The notes under the pieces are model-generated. The model was not told where the DNA came from. It searched no databases and saw nothing but the letters and a program-made list of their open reading frames with translations. 64,000 bases of DNA from Plasmodium malariae (lineage: Eukaryota; Apicomplexa; Aconoidasida; Haemosporida; Plasmodiidae): contig NW_021638309.1 in NCBI RefSeq assembly GCF_900090045.1, positions 56,190-120,189 of the forward strand. The letters run 5' to 3'. The translations under genes were made by a program, and so were the position numbers. Of the stretch, positions 52,527 to 64,000 are shown in pieces (position 1 is the first letter of the stretch; the number at the start of each line of letters is the position of its first letter).

Positions 52527-55160
52527 TATATAAATTTTATATATTATAATATATTAACATAAAAAACAATTACATTAGTATAATATACATTTAATAGTGG
52601 ACACTACAACTATCTTTTTAATTTCTTATTATTCTATTATTCTATCTTCATAAAAAATAATTAAAAATATGTATGATACATTCTATAAAGCAGAAAGAGA
52701 AAAATAAATATTATAATATATTTTATAATTTTTATTTTTATTTTATTCTCAAAAATTAATTTAATTAAAATAATATAATTTGTTTTAATTTATATATATT
52801 TAAAATATATACTTTAGTTACCTATAACAGTTAATAAATAAATGTTATTAGTAATCCTTTTTAGAAAAAAAAATATACATTTTTTTTTATATTTATAAAA
52901 ATTGAAATTGTATACACTATAGAATATAGACGATGTAGATATAATTTATTGTTCTATTTATTATTTGAATAATTACTTATTTTAATATTTTCCTAATTAT
53001 TATTATAATTTCATAAACATAATACATACAAAAAATTGGATAGTTCTGATATAAAATTACAGTTTTCTAACGATATAATAATAGTAAAAATAAATTAAAA
53101 AAGGAATAATTTGCTTAAGAGTTTTGTTCTATATTAAATACGGAACATACTTTAGTCACTCTTTAAACAAATATATTGTTTTATATTCTATAACATATTT
53201 AAAAAAGTTAATAATACCCTATATAATATATGTACAATTTACATTTTAAAAGTAAATAAAGGATTATTTTTTATTCTAGTATAGTAATTCTTAAAATTTC
53301 TAATTATTCATTTTATTTTATATCACAATTTCTTTATGTAGTTTTTTAAATTCATTTATTTAATATATACATTCAGAAAAAATATTAACATAGCAAAAAA
53401 AATACAAAACAAGTTTTTTTTTTAAATTTTTATTAGAAGATATTCAATTTTTTATATGTATCCTTTCAAATATTATTATAAATTTTGCTATTTCCAAATT
53501 AATTTATTCCATAAAAAAGAAATATTTAATATTATACATGGTTTAAGCAATAAATATTCACATTTACATGTCTTGTTATTAATAAATAAAATATCAAACT
53601 TAATTGGGGATTGAACTGGAAATTACAAAAAAGTACTTTTAAAAAATAAATAAATTAATCATTCTTAAGGCACTTAATAAAAAATTATATAATATATAAT
53701 TAATTATTTCAAACATATTATAGCTTAATATTTTACTTACTATATTTAAGAGCTTATACCATTTATAATAGCATAATTATACATGCATGAATTGACTTAT
53801 ATATACAATAGTGATTTACTTTTTATTAACGTTATATTATTATAAAAAGGATGATAAAACTTTTCAGAAAATTTTGAGTTCTTACTGTAAACTATTTGTA
53901 CTTTTTCTCATATTTAAGGTCATATTACGGCTATGGAAAACTTATATATCAAAAAAAAAATGAAAAGTAATACAAATATATAAATTATGATCCATATGAA
54001 TGCTTGTTATGGGAAAAGATATATATTATCTTAAATCTTATTTATATTTTATTTAATTGTTAATTAAATTTCATTAATAATATATTAATAATTTTCAATA
54101 TTCATTTATTCTTTAAGATACAACAAAAGTAGTAATAGTTTTATGGTTATAATCAATCATCGTACTAACGCAACTTTAAAAATATGTTTATATTATATAT
54201 TCCAAAAAGAAATATATATTTTTTATTATAGAAATTTAGGTAATTTTTACAATACACAATTAAATCAATAAATTAAATTCAGAATTAATATGATCTATGT
54301 TTCGTAATTAACTGTTTAATTATAAAACATTATGAACTTTAAAATCAATAATGTTCTAATAATAATTTATTCTTAAAATTAAAATAGCATTATAATATTA
54401 TAACAATATCATAAATGATATAGAATAATATATAAAAATTTAATAAAAATATTCTTATATTAAGTTTTAATATATATATTTTTCAAGATTTTTTTTTACA
54501 GATATTATTTATTATATGTATATTTGAATAAAAAATACATGTACATTAAATAAAATATAAAGTTGTAGTTTCATTAAATGGAAAACAAAATGAAACATTT
54601 AAATTAAAACTAATATACAATATGTTTCTTAGAAAATTTTTTAAAATACTTAAATTCTTAAAATAGAAAAAATAAAAAAGAGAAAATATGATTCATAAAT
54701 ATATATATTACCTCACTAGTTAGAGTGACACGTTATATGTAACATTCTGTATTAGATTTAATAAATGCAATATGTTAATATAAAAATATACATTAAACAT
54801 ATATAATCATATTTTTATCCTAAAAAGCACATACATTGTAATGAATATAGAGAAATATTAATTTTCATTTTTATAAAAAACAATATATATGTTAAGTGAG
54901 ATTAATAAATAACTTCAACATATTACATCATAATTCTGAAACATGTATAAAAATATGCTACTTTTATAAATATTTAGTGTATCTATTTTTACCCTTATTT
55001 ATAAATATATATTCGTATATTATATTGTTTCTTAAATAAAAAATATATGTGTCTAACGGTTAAATATTTTGAAAACATATCTCTATTCAGAATAATATAA
55101 ATTTTTATTAGTTACATGAAAAACATTTTTCTTCAAAGCATGTTTTAATATAAATATACT
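52527..55160. other. Intergenic region upstream of fam-l
   Basis: Holds the fam-l 5' flank with its conserved element (52911-52963), then AT-rich sequence up to relic B. No coding sequence is supported. Confidence 0.45.
52911..52963 (-). promoter_or_regulatory. Conserved fam upstream element, copy 6
   Basis: Contains TATACACTATAGAATATAGA, CGATGTAGATATAATTTATT and GTTCTATTTATT, 385 bp upstream of the fam-l ATG (52526). The GTTCTATTTATT tail matches GCTCTGTTTATT of copy 1 and TGTTCTATAAG of copy 2. Role inferred. Confidence 0.45.
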
Positions 55161-55720
55161 TTAAGTAAATTTTTTTATCTTCAATGCGTGTAATGAGAAT
55201 TTAACCAAGATATTAATAACCATAGAAAAACCTAAAATAACTAACAATAGAGAAATAAGTGTAAATTTATCATAGATTTCTAAGAACAAAAGTAATAAAG
55301 ATCCTGTTATCAAAAGTTTTATTGACATAGCAAATGCTAAAAAGGCTCTCATACATATTGCATCTATTAATATTTTTTTCCTAACAGAATAGTTCCATTT
55401 TATGTATTATATATAAAGAAATAAATTCTCTATATAATAGTTTTTCAAAAAAATTTTTGTCGCTCAAAAAAGATTTTATGTGACAGAAGTTTATTTCTTG
55501 ACAAAAATTTTTGGATTCACTGTATGAAACAAATTTATTTGTATATTAACTTTTCCATAATACTATAATTCGCAATTAGAAGCTTAATTCTTTTAATGAA
55601 CGTATCTATTTATAAGTAACATATTTTTCAAAGCCAAAATTTTTGTTTCTGTCTAATTTTCTATTATTAATCTAAGTGTTCATGAATGAATGTTCTTTCT
55701 TCATTCTTTTTATTATTAAG
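55161..55720 (-). pseudogene. Relic B: decayed gene of the same unnamed two-helix family
   Basis: Minus-strand coding remains in order: LNNKKNEERTFIHEHLD, a stop, NNRKLDRNKNFGFEKYVTYK, a stop, IRSLKELSF, stops, and a 48-codon open piece with SYSESKNFCQEINFCHIKSF and LSDKNFFEKLLYREF, ending MELFC. After a frame change comes a hydrophobic C-terminal part (55161-55406) with KKILIDAICMRAFLAFAM. It has two probable membrane helices (LLITGSLLLLFLEIY and ISLLLVILGFSMVINILV) and a basic end LHALKIKKFT. Codons resemble real coding sequence, but stops and shifts rule out a full product. Relic A matches in order and in several residues. I do not recognise the family; the layout (export-like RxLD motif, two C-terminal helices) suggests an exported membrane protein. 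Confidence 0.5.
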
Positions 55721-56039
55721 TATTTATCGCATATACATTACATGTATAAGAAAATGTTTTAAATATTCATAATTTGATAAATTTATTTAAACATTAAATA
55801 TATCTTTTTTTTGTTGTATGTATATATATAGTATAAATTAAAATATAAAGAGAATTTATTTCTGTTTTATCATTTTATTGCATTGTAGAAATAATAACTT
55901 AACCAAATAAAACACATAAATGTAGGAGTTTTAAATAATACAACTAATTCTTCTTATCAATTTGGTATTCATTAATATTATAATATCTTTAATTCTGTAA
56001 ACAATTTTCTATATAATTACAAAGTATTATTAGTAAAAT

Positions 56040-56790
56040 TAAAGTATTGCGTTCACATTTTAACTTTATTATACCTTTTAAAAAAATACTAAAATCCATA
56101 TATAAAATACATATATAAAGTTCAACAAAAAAATTAAACATAAAAATGTTTTAGTAAATATTTTCAATAAAACTATTTATAGCAAATACAACATCAAATA
56201 AAATGGTTATTGGTGAAACTAATTTTATTAATGAATTCTTATATATATATATTTTTAACATTTTAAATGAACAATTCTAAAAATTTGTCGTTAATATTTT
56301 CCACAAAAAAAATAAAATAAAATGGATCTTTTAGTGAATAAATATATTTTTTTATAATTAGTATAGACAAATTAGATTCAATGGGAACAGATACATTAGC
56401 ATGTATTAAGAATATAGTTATTAATATATTGTTGAGCTTTATAATAATGAGATTAGATATTTCTACATATTATACCATTAAAATATTATTTAATGTTGAA
56501 AAACATGAATTATGGTATATCTTATAATAATATTCACACAAAAAATAAAAATTAAATAAAAAAAGGAAAAAAATTTTTTAAAAACATTTATAATCTAATA
56601 TGTGCCATATACCTACGACATATAGAATATATATATTAGAATAATTTTGTTACTTGATTCTAGTATTTAGTTCACCTACAAAATTGTCATGTTTTGAAAA
56701 TTACTATCCAATTTAACTTTTATATATATATGTACATATTATTATAAACGGTATACCATAATTTTTATATAATTTTATATAATTCATTTT
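56040..56790. repeat. Duplicated 5' flank of relic B (homologous to 28230-28990)
   Basis: Aligns by eye with 28230-28990 in order and orientation. Shared landmarks are GTAAATATTTTCAA, GAACAATTCTAAA, AAAATAAAATAAAATGG versus AAATAAAATGAC, ATATAGTTATTAAT, CCTACGACATA and TATCCAATTTAAC. Divergence is visible but the succession of landmarks is clear. Confidence 0.45.
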
Positions 56791-59700
56791 ATTTATTATG
56801 ATGAGAAAGCAATTTAGTAAACTTAGTAATTAGGTAATTTTATAATAATTATTTTTTTTTTGTAAAAAAATAATCGTATTTTTATATGTTTTATATGAAT
56901 AATAATATTTAAAAAATACTATTCTAAAAATGAAATGTAATGAAAAAATATATTAAAAAAGTAAATTAAATATTAATTATAATAATAAAATGATTTTAGA
57001 TAATATAAGTTACATTGTAGAATATTATTGATCAGAAAAATGAAAGAAAACGTATAAAAGAACATAGAATAAATTTTAGTAAATTTTGTATTGCGTGTTT
57101 ATTCCTTTGGACATTCTCATAGACTGTAGAACAAAGTACATATTGTTATTGATTTAAAAATAAATAGGATACAAAATAATATATTAAATTACAACTACTT
57201 TGTATCTCACATAAATATATAAGTTATTTTATGAAATATATCTATAAAAGCAGAAATAATTATATCCCATACTGTTTGTTGATTATAGTGAATGTAGATA
57301 ATTATAAAAATATAAAATATTAAATATATTATTTTCAATGTATAATAATATGATACTAATTTGTATAATAAAATTACCTTTCTAAAATATTATTAAAAAT
57401 GAATATAAAAAATCTTTAAATTTTTATTCTGTTATAAAATGAATATTCTCTTACTGGATTGTATAAAAATAGAATAGTTTCTTTTTTACTTTAAGGATCC
57501 ATATGCATGTATTATATTCATGAATATAAACATATTTAAAATTATTCTGGATTTAAATTCTTTAAATGTTTGTTTTATTTTTATGTTCCTTATTTTGTTA
57601 AAATTAAAAACTCCTGTTTATATAAAAAACTATAATGAACACCTTATTAAATAATATTACCTATTATTAGGAATATATAACGTTAAAATTATATAAACGT
57701 ATTAACTTATATATATTAACTTTTTTCTAAATTTACATATAATCAATTAATGTAATAATTTTTTGGAGCATTTAGTTTTTCTTAATTCTTTCTATGCACT
57801 ATATATTTATTTGAAATATTCAAGTTTATTTAAAATAAATAATTATACATATTAAAAAAATTAAAGAATCATCTATAAATAATTTCCATTGTTTCTTGAA
57901 ACATACAATTAATTCTTAAGTATATGTGTTCAACATAAATAAGTAGTATTAATAAATATTCATATTTATTGTATATATGTATATCTATTAACTCATATAT
58001 ACATATATATTTAGATTAATCCCCTAATACGTAGTTAATTTTTGTAGATATAATGTCACTTGTAATAATAATTTCTCATATATATGCCTCTTATATTAAT
58101 AATTTATGTTATTGCAAATTAGGTTTCTTATAAACATTGTAATAATAATGGCATATATAACTTTTTTAATTTCAATATTTTATTTAAAAATAAATTAATA
58201 TATGTTATACATATACCCAGTGAAATTATTATTTTCCCATTGTTTCATTGAGTAATAATTTTACAATCAATTTTATTATAGAACTAATATACCTTTTCTA
58301 CAATTCTATTTCAACTATAATATTCTATGAAGTATGTTTACACAATCATACATTTGATAAAATATTCTTTAAAACGAGAACCGTTTTAATTTATATTTAC
58401 ATGTAATTAATTCTACATAAGCACTTTTCTGACATTTCTTTATTCTAATTAATATATTTTTTTCAAAAACATATTAAATCTTTCCATATTAGCAATGAGT
58501 TTATGTACATTAATCTAAAGTAATGTTTGCAAAAAAAAAAAAAAAATAATTATAATTTTATATTTTTCTTTTTATGCCAAATGAATAAGTTCATTATATA
58601 TACACATGCATAAGTAATTTGTGTTCTCATATTTTTTATTGTTATCTGTGTATACATCCTTACATACTTGTTTATTTGTTATGAATATTATAAACATGTG
58701 CATCCATTTACATGTTACCTTACCCATACATACATATATGAGTATATGTAAACTGTTTTCAGAAGACTCCAACGAAATTATAATATGTACGTTTTCCATT
58801 TATACCTTTGCAATTTATACTTTTCCAATTTTTACTTTCCATTTCGTGTTTTCTTAATGCTTACAACAAATATACTAATTAAAAAACTGTAAAAGAAACT
58901 TTAATAAAGGAAGTTAAATGTAAAATTACAATTTTAACGTAATATAAAACGGAGATGTTCTGAAACGAATTATCTTCACAACTAATGAATTTAGTCAACT
59001 CCACGTTTAGTTGTCTTATCGTGTAAGTTTTTTTTTCCTTTGATTAACATCCTTAAGAGTTGTCTTTTTCGATGAATTTCATACAATGGCGTTATTCTCC
59101 CTTGTCATATGTCATAATTCTATCATTCATCTCATAACATATTATATACATAAACATTTACATAAACATATGTACAAGAAAACATAGATAGATAATGTGA
59201 GAAATTACATGTAAATAAATTTTCAGAATGCCAATGTTTATATGAATATATACATATATGCTTATCAGTTTACGACTTTTCAATGTAAACAGGCTAAAAC
59301 ATACATGGAAATATAATATAACAAAAAAAAAAAATATATTCATAAGTTCTATATGCATTAGTAAGAATTCCATCATGAATAATGCAATATTATATACACC
59401 TACAATTGTGTACACAAATCAATAAGTTATTTATATATATAAAATCATCTTTTGAGTATAAATGTTTTATTAGATATATTTTATTTTAAATGATTTAAGT
59501 AAATATTAACACCTTTATAAAAATATTCTTATGGTAAAGAGAACACCATAAAAGAAATTTACCTATATATAAGAAGCTTGGTCATAATAAGAAATTCCTC
59601 AAAAAATGTATTAATGTTAAATAGATAAAAAATTCCATATAAAATACATTTTATTAAGTCTAATTGTTTTAATTTTATCCAGTTCATTTTGTACAGGAGA

Positions 59701-62700
59701 ATATACCTCCATTAACACATTTAATTATATAGTCAAATAAGTCAAAGTATTGTAGTTGGCATAAAAATTAATATGGATTTTATTAAATATAGGAAGGTAT
59801 ATGCGTGGAAATATGTACATGGATATACCATTCTATGGAATGCATGCATATTCATTAGCATATACACATGTGCATATGAACATACGTGGTCACACATCAT
59901 AGAAGTATGCATAACACACATAAATTCTTTAAGAAAAAATTTTTTTAAGTCTTCTATTTACATTTCCCCAGACATTTCATAATTATAAGCTTATTTTCTC
60001 GGCTTTTCATATTTTCATACAACCTAAATAAGAAAAAGGTAAATTAGAAAAAAGATGTTAGCAGATTGCTTTCTTTTTTTTTCTTTCTCTTTTATATAAA
60101 GCATTTATATGAGTGCCTATCTTCCTTTTTAGAAAAACATCTTTGTAATTGCTTTTTGAATCTAATAAAAAAAGGTGGGTAAAATGTTTTATAAGTTATA
60201 GCTATTCATATAATTTTGCATCATTATTAACCATATTTCATGTTCTTTTACTTTTTTTTATTTTTCTTATTTTTGTTTTCTTAAAGTCACATTTAAATAG
60301 ACACGTCGGATATAATTTTCCTTCTTCTCTATTCTATCCTATCCTATTTCAGAGTAACAATAGTTTTCGACAAAAATCTAGTCCTAATAGAAAAACATAT
60401 AATATGAAAAAAAATAATATTTTTCATAAACATAATAATATTTTCTTACCGTTCATATATTATTAATTCTCGTAATATTCCTTTTTATAATTAATAAAAT
60501 TTCTGTTTTCACATTCCATAAGTAATTAAGGCTAAAATGATAAAAGTACACCAGTAGCAAAAAAAAATAATTTTTAAATTATAATTATTTATGTCACAAA
60601 AATTATCATATAAATAATATTATATTAGCTTTAGAAACTCTGTCCCAATGGAAACATACAGTTTATATATTACCTTACTTTTAATAATTCTTCTGGATAT
60701 TCCATTAAATTTTAATAATTTTTTAAGAATTTTAATTTTTAAAGCATTAACTGAAAAAAAAATAAAGAAAGAAAGCAAAGTAAAATAGAAAATAAAAAAG
60801 TGAAATAAACTCGAGAACTTAAGATATGTAGTAAATATATTATGGATACATGTATATGTGCAATTAATATTTTTACTAATATATATACTAAAAACTATAG
60901 AATAATTTAAATAATGTTAAGAAAAAAATATATAAATATGTATATACATTAAATAATAATAATTACATAGATAAATTAAAAAAATTACTGGGAGAAGTTT
61001 CAAAAAAAAGTTTTTTCTTTTTTTTTGTAAACCATTTAACTTGAACTCTGTTTTAAAGTTCTTTATACTCAAATTATTTTATTACGTTGACATTTGAATT
61101 CCGGCGTTAATGAAATTTAATGTCATATATTTAACTTTATGTACATTATAAAAAAAAGTAAAAGAAAATTAATAATATCAATAACTTAGAATAAATACTT
61201 GAAAAATAAGTAATTCTAATTGTATCAAAAATTTTCATTATCTTAATTTTTGATTTAACTATACAAATTTTCAGATAAATGTATATATTATATACTTTAT
61301 TAAATAATCCTTTAATATTGTTACTTACTTTTCAAACTTGTGTGCATATCATTCCTTTAATTTTTTCGTGTTTTTCAATTGTATACATATAATACTTGAA
61401 TTTATAATTATTTATATTTTTATATATAATTGGCTATTAAAAAATATATAATGAAAAATTTGAATAATAATTTTTTGATAAATATAACTTAATTGTTATA
61501 AAAAAAAAAAAAAGAATTATTAGAATATGTTTAAATTTTTAATATTTAAGATACCTACGGATTTATATTCTTGAATATAAATCTACTAATATAACATGTG
61601 ACATTAAACATAGTATTATAAGTGAATATTTAATCAGTATTTTTCTTATATATCTAAATATGTAACATTATGATATAATGAGACCTACAATTTTTTCAAT
61701 TTTTGTGACGCATTTCTTTTTATTTCATATATATTCAACTAACAAAATAGGTTAACTTAATATAATTATTGCACATAAATATATATATTATGTACACAGA
61801 AGAAAATATTTTAATAAAATAAAGTAATATCTAATATTATAAAAAAAAAATATATATATATATATATATTTTTAAAAATATTATTAGCAATCTTTTCTCT
61901 TTCACCATGCAGAGCTTTATATATATATTAATCTCATTCTTTGCTTATTAGTATATTTTTGCAAAGATAAATATATGTATTATTCCAGTCACTAAATATT
62001 ACATCTCATTTGTAAAGGAATGCGATTACTAAAATATATATTATTACTATATATAATTTTCATTCGAATCTATAAAAAGGAAAATTTTTATATTAAATTT
62101 AGTTATGAAAATTACTGGTAAAACAGCTTCATAAGAAATCATATACATTACAATTAATTAAATCTTCTACAAATACATTATAATTTCGAATAGGACTAAT
62201 TAAAATTATTTCAAAACAAAAAAACAATGCTATGTACTTAGTATTTTTCTAAAAAAAAGCAATGTCTTTTTTTTTATTTTAATTCTATTTAAAAAATAAG
62301 TTGCTATATATATAAATTCATTATTAATTATCAATATAAAAATATATATATATATATACATGAAAATAGGAAATATATATAAAAAAGTACATACACATTA
62401 TTTCAATGTTGTAACGTAATATTTATTTTTTAATTACAAGTAAGAATAACTTAGCTTTTTATAAATATGTACATATATTTAAAATATTACTATTATAAAA
62501 AGATAAAACTGTATTTATACATATATATATCAATATATGATAAGAACAAATTCATTCATTAAATATGTTTATGTCACACAAAAAATGCACATATATATAA
62601 TTTATTTATTTAAAAATTTTCCTTATATATTAAATAAGCCTAACAGAATGTAATTATCAACAAAATTAAGTTTAATAATAAATAATTCCAATATTCAGTT

Positions 62701-63453
62701 AATCGTGAAGATACACAATTTATCATTTGGTAAACAATAATAAATAATGTATTTTAACAAGGATATTTTTTTATTTATATATATATAAATTAATATTATT
62801 CAAAAAAAACTAAAAGTGCATTATATGTTGTTTATTGTTGTAATTTCTTATAGTATATTCTCATAAAACATATTTTATAGAATGAATATTAAATTTCTCT
62901 TTAGTAAAGGAATATGTATATGCATATCAAAACAACAAATTATATTCATTTTCTTTTATTAAATATTACAAAGTAATCATTTATTGCTAATTTAAAGCAA
63001 AAAGTACATTTTCTTAATAACATAAAAAAAAAATAACATTACTAGAACTAGGTATAAAATAGAAAGCAGCTCCTTTTATTTAATATATATATTATCACAA
63101 TAATACAAAATTATATATATTGTGCCATCATATAATTAATTTAATACGCAAATATAATTTGTTTATAAAAATCTATTTAAATAAGGATATATAAGCATAT
63201 AATGAGAAATATAATTAATTAAGATGAAAAAATATTATATAATACGAAATGAAAAATATTAATTTATAAAATTCACTAAAAAACTAACAACATATTCTAC
63301 TCTTAAACATAAAAAAGTCCACCTATATGTAGAATTATTTATAAAATTTAAGCAGCTAAGTTACGTTTATTAATCATAGCACTAAGAATATTACAGGTAT
63401 TATTTTTTATTAAAGACTTCTTTATACGAGGAAACATGTTCCTTTTGTATATT
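56791..63453. other. Long gene-free region including a less AT-biased island
   Basis: No supported gene. About 58560-60500 differs in texture: many ACAT/CATA/TGTG-type mixed repeats, fewer long A/T runs, a TGCATGCA at 59841-59848, and open frames of 70-105 codons on both strands. One of these (60149-60466, +) has a membrane-like stretch (LLLFFIFLIFVFL) but no family resemblance. The rest is typical AT-rich flank. The last few hundred bases are the 3' flank of the edge fam-l pseudogene. Confidence 0.4.
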
Positions 63454-64000
63454 TTACCTTTTTCTGAACTTAATTTTTTGATATTTTTTAACTTTTTTAT
63501 GATAGTAAACAATTCCTAATATAAGCGTGACACCTAATGTTAAGAAAGCTAATAAATATATTAAATATATTAAATATTTAAAAAACCAAATACATAATCG
63601 TATCTTTATTGGATCCATTGTTTTTGTACTACTCCATCATTTAATTTATTTTAATTTTAGACTTAATAAAAATTCTAAAGAGGAATTTTCCAATAAACTA
63701 TTTAAAGAACCGTACCACGAACCGCCAAAACACAAAGCAATATATCAAACAACGCCATACAAGATAACTAAAGTAGGAATAATCTATTATCATCGATACT
63801 GATAACAACAAAAGCAATAATACAGGTACAGAAAATCGTAATGCAAATTTTTTACATATTATTTTTTTGTAAGTTTTATCACTAATTGTACGGTTATTTT
63901 TAAGAAAATCTATATAATCGAGCTCTTTGAATATTTTTTTTTCCATATGGGATAATTTTTTTGTTTCAAATATATTAGATTTATTTTTCTCGTATAGTTT
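63454..64000 (-). pseudogene. fam-l pseudogene, cut by the window edge
   Basis: The minus-strand fragment reads from the window end: KNKSNIFETKKLSHMEKKIF, then KELDYIDFLKNNRTISDK and helix 1 (LRFSVPVLLLLLLSVSMIID) in one frame, which stops at 63698. The C-terminal part is in another frame and ends at 63454: IYLLAFLTLGVTLILGIVYY, then HKKVKKYQKIKFRKR. A TGA lies upstream of that frame near 63636, so at least one frame change, probably with a further stop, separates the halves. Exon 1 and the export-motif region lie beyond the window. Confidence 0.75.

Noticed and set aside
58572..58857. Overlapping opposite-strand frames of 75-78 codons
   Set aside because: Repeated Ile/Tyr/Cys/His from ACATATA-type sequence; no splice logic or family features.
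63527..63802. 91-codon plus-strand frame at the right edge
   Set aside because: Antisense to the fam-l pseudogene loop; no family resemblance.
1..64000. tRNA, rRNA, CRISPR, insertion sequences, telomeric repeat array
   Set aside because: I looked for GTTCGAAT-type T-arms, spaced direct repeats, terminal inverted repeats and GGGTTYA-type telomere repeats by eye and saw none. A covariance search was not possible.

Overview
This window looks like subtelomeric DNA of a human malaria parasite, most likely Plasmodium malariae. It is extremely AT-rich, and its genes are short-intron, multi-exon members of exported or surface families: fam-l and fam-m (two-exon, known as P. malariae-specific families) and STP1 (SURFIN-related). 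No housekeeping gene, tRNA, rRNA, CRISPR array or bacterial-type feature is visible. The species call rests on recognising the families from memory, not on a database search.

Layout by strand and position. fam-l 3327-4322 (-) and a broken fam-m 6810-7679 (-); STP1-A 13925-16462 (+); fam-m 19887-20761 (-) and fam-l 24298-25343 (-); relic A of an unnamed gene family, about 27430-27963 (-); STP1-B 29650-32174 (-, frameshifted); STP1-C 39428-41983 (+); a decayed tryptophan-rich antigen-like gene 44883-45793 (+); fam-m 47905-48814 (-) and fam-l 51505-52526 (-); relic B 55161-55720 (-), homologous to relic A; and a broken fam-l running off the right edge, 63454-64000 (-).

Most fam ORFs become complete only when a hidden first exon is added. 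In all six complete loci I find an 87-nt exon 1 (29 codons, signal/membrane-like, phase 0) and a 120-133-nt intron. Export-like RLLxK then falls at residues 52-56 in every one. The STP1 genes have a 7-codon exon 1 (reduced in STP1-B), a Cys-containing extracellular exon 2, an exactly 86-nt transmembrane exon 3, and a Trp-rich cytoplasmic exon 4.

Two non-coding signals stand out. An element of about 50-65 bp lies 367-391 bp upstream of the ATG in all six fam genes. Another lies 537-540 bp upstream of all three STP1 ATGs. Both are read by eye and should be tested computationally. The two relic genes and their shared 5' flanks look like an old segmental duplication of a family I could not name.

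The genes probably act at the host-parasite interface: fam-l/fam-m as exported two-helix membrane proteins and STP1 as single-span surface proteins with a Trp-rich tail. Intact copies, pseudogenes and duplicated flanks together fit a recombining, birth-and-death subtelomeric domain.
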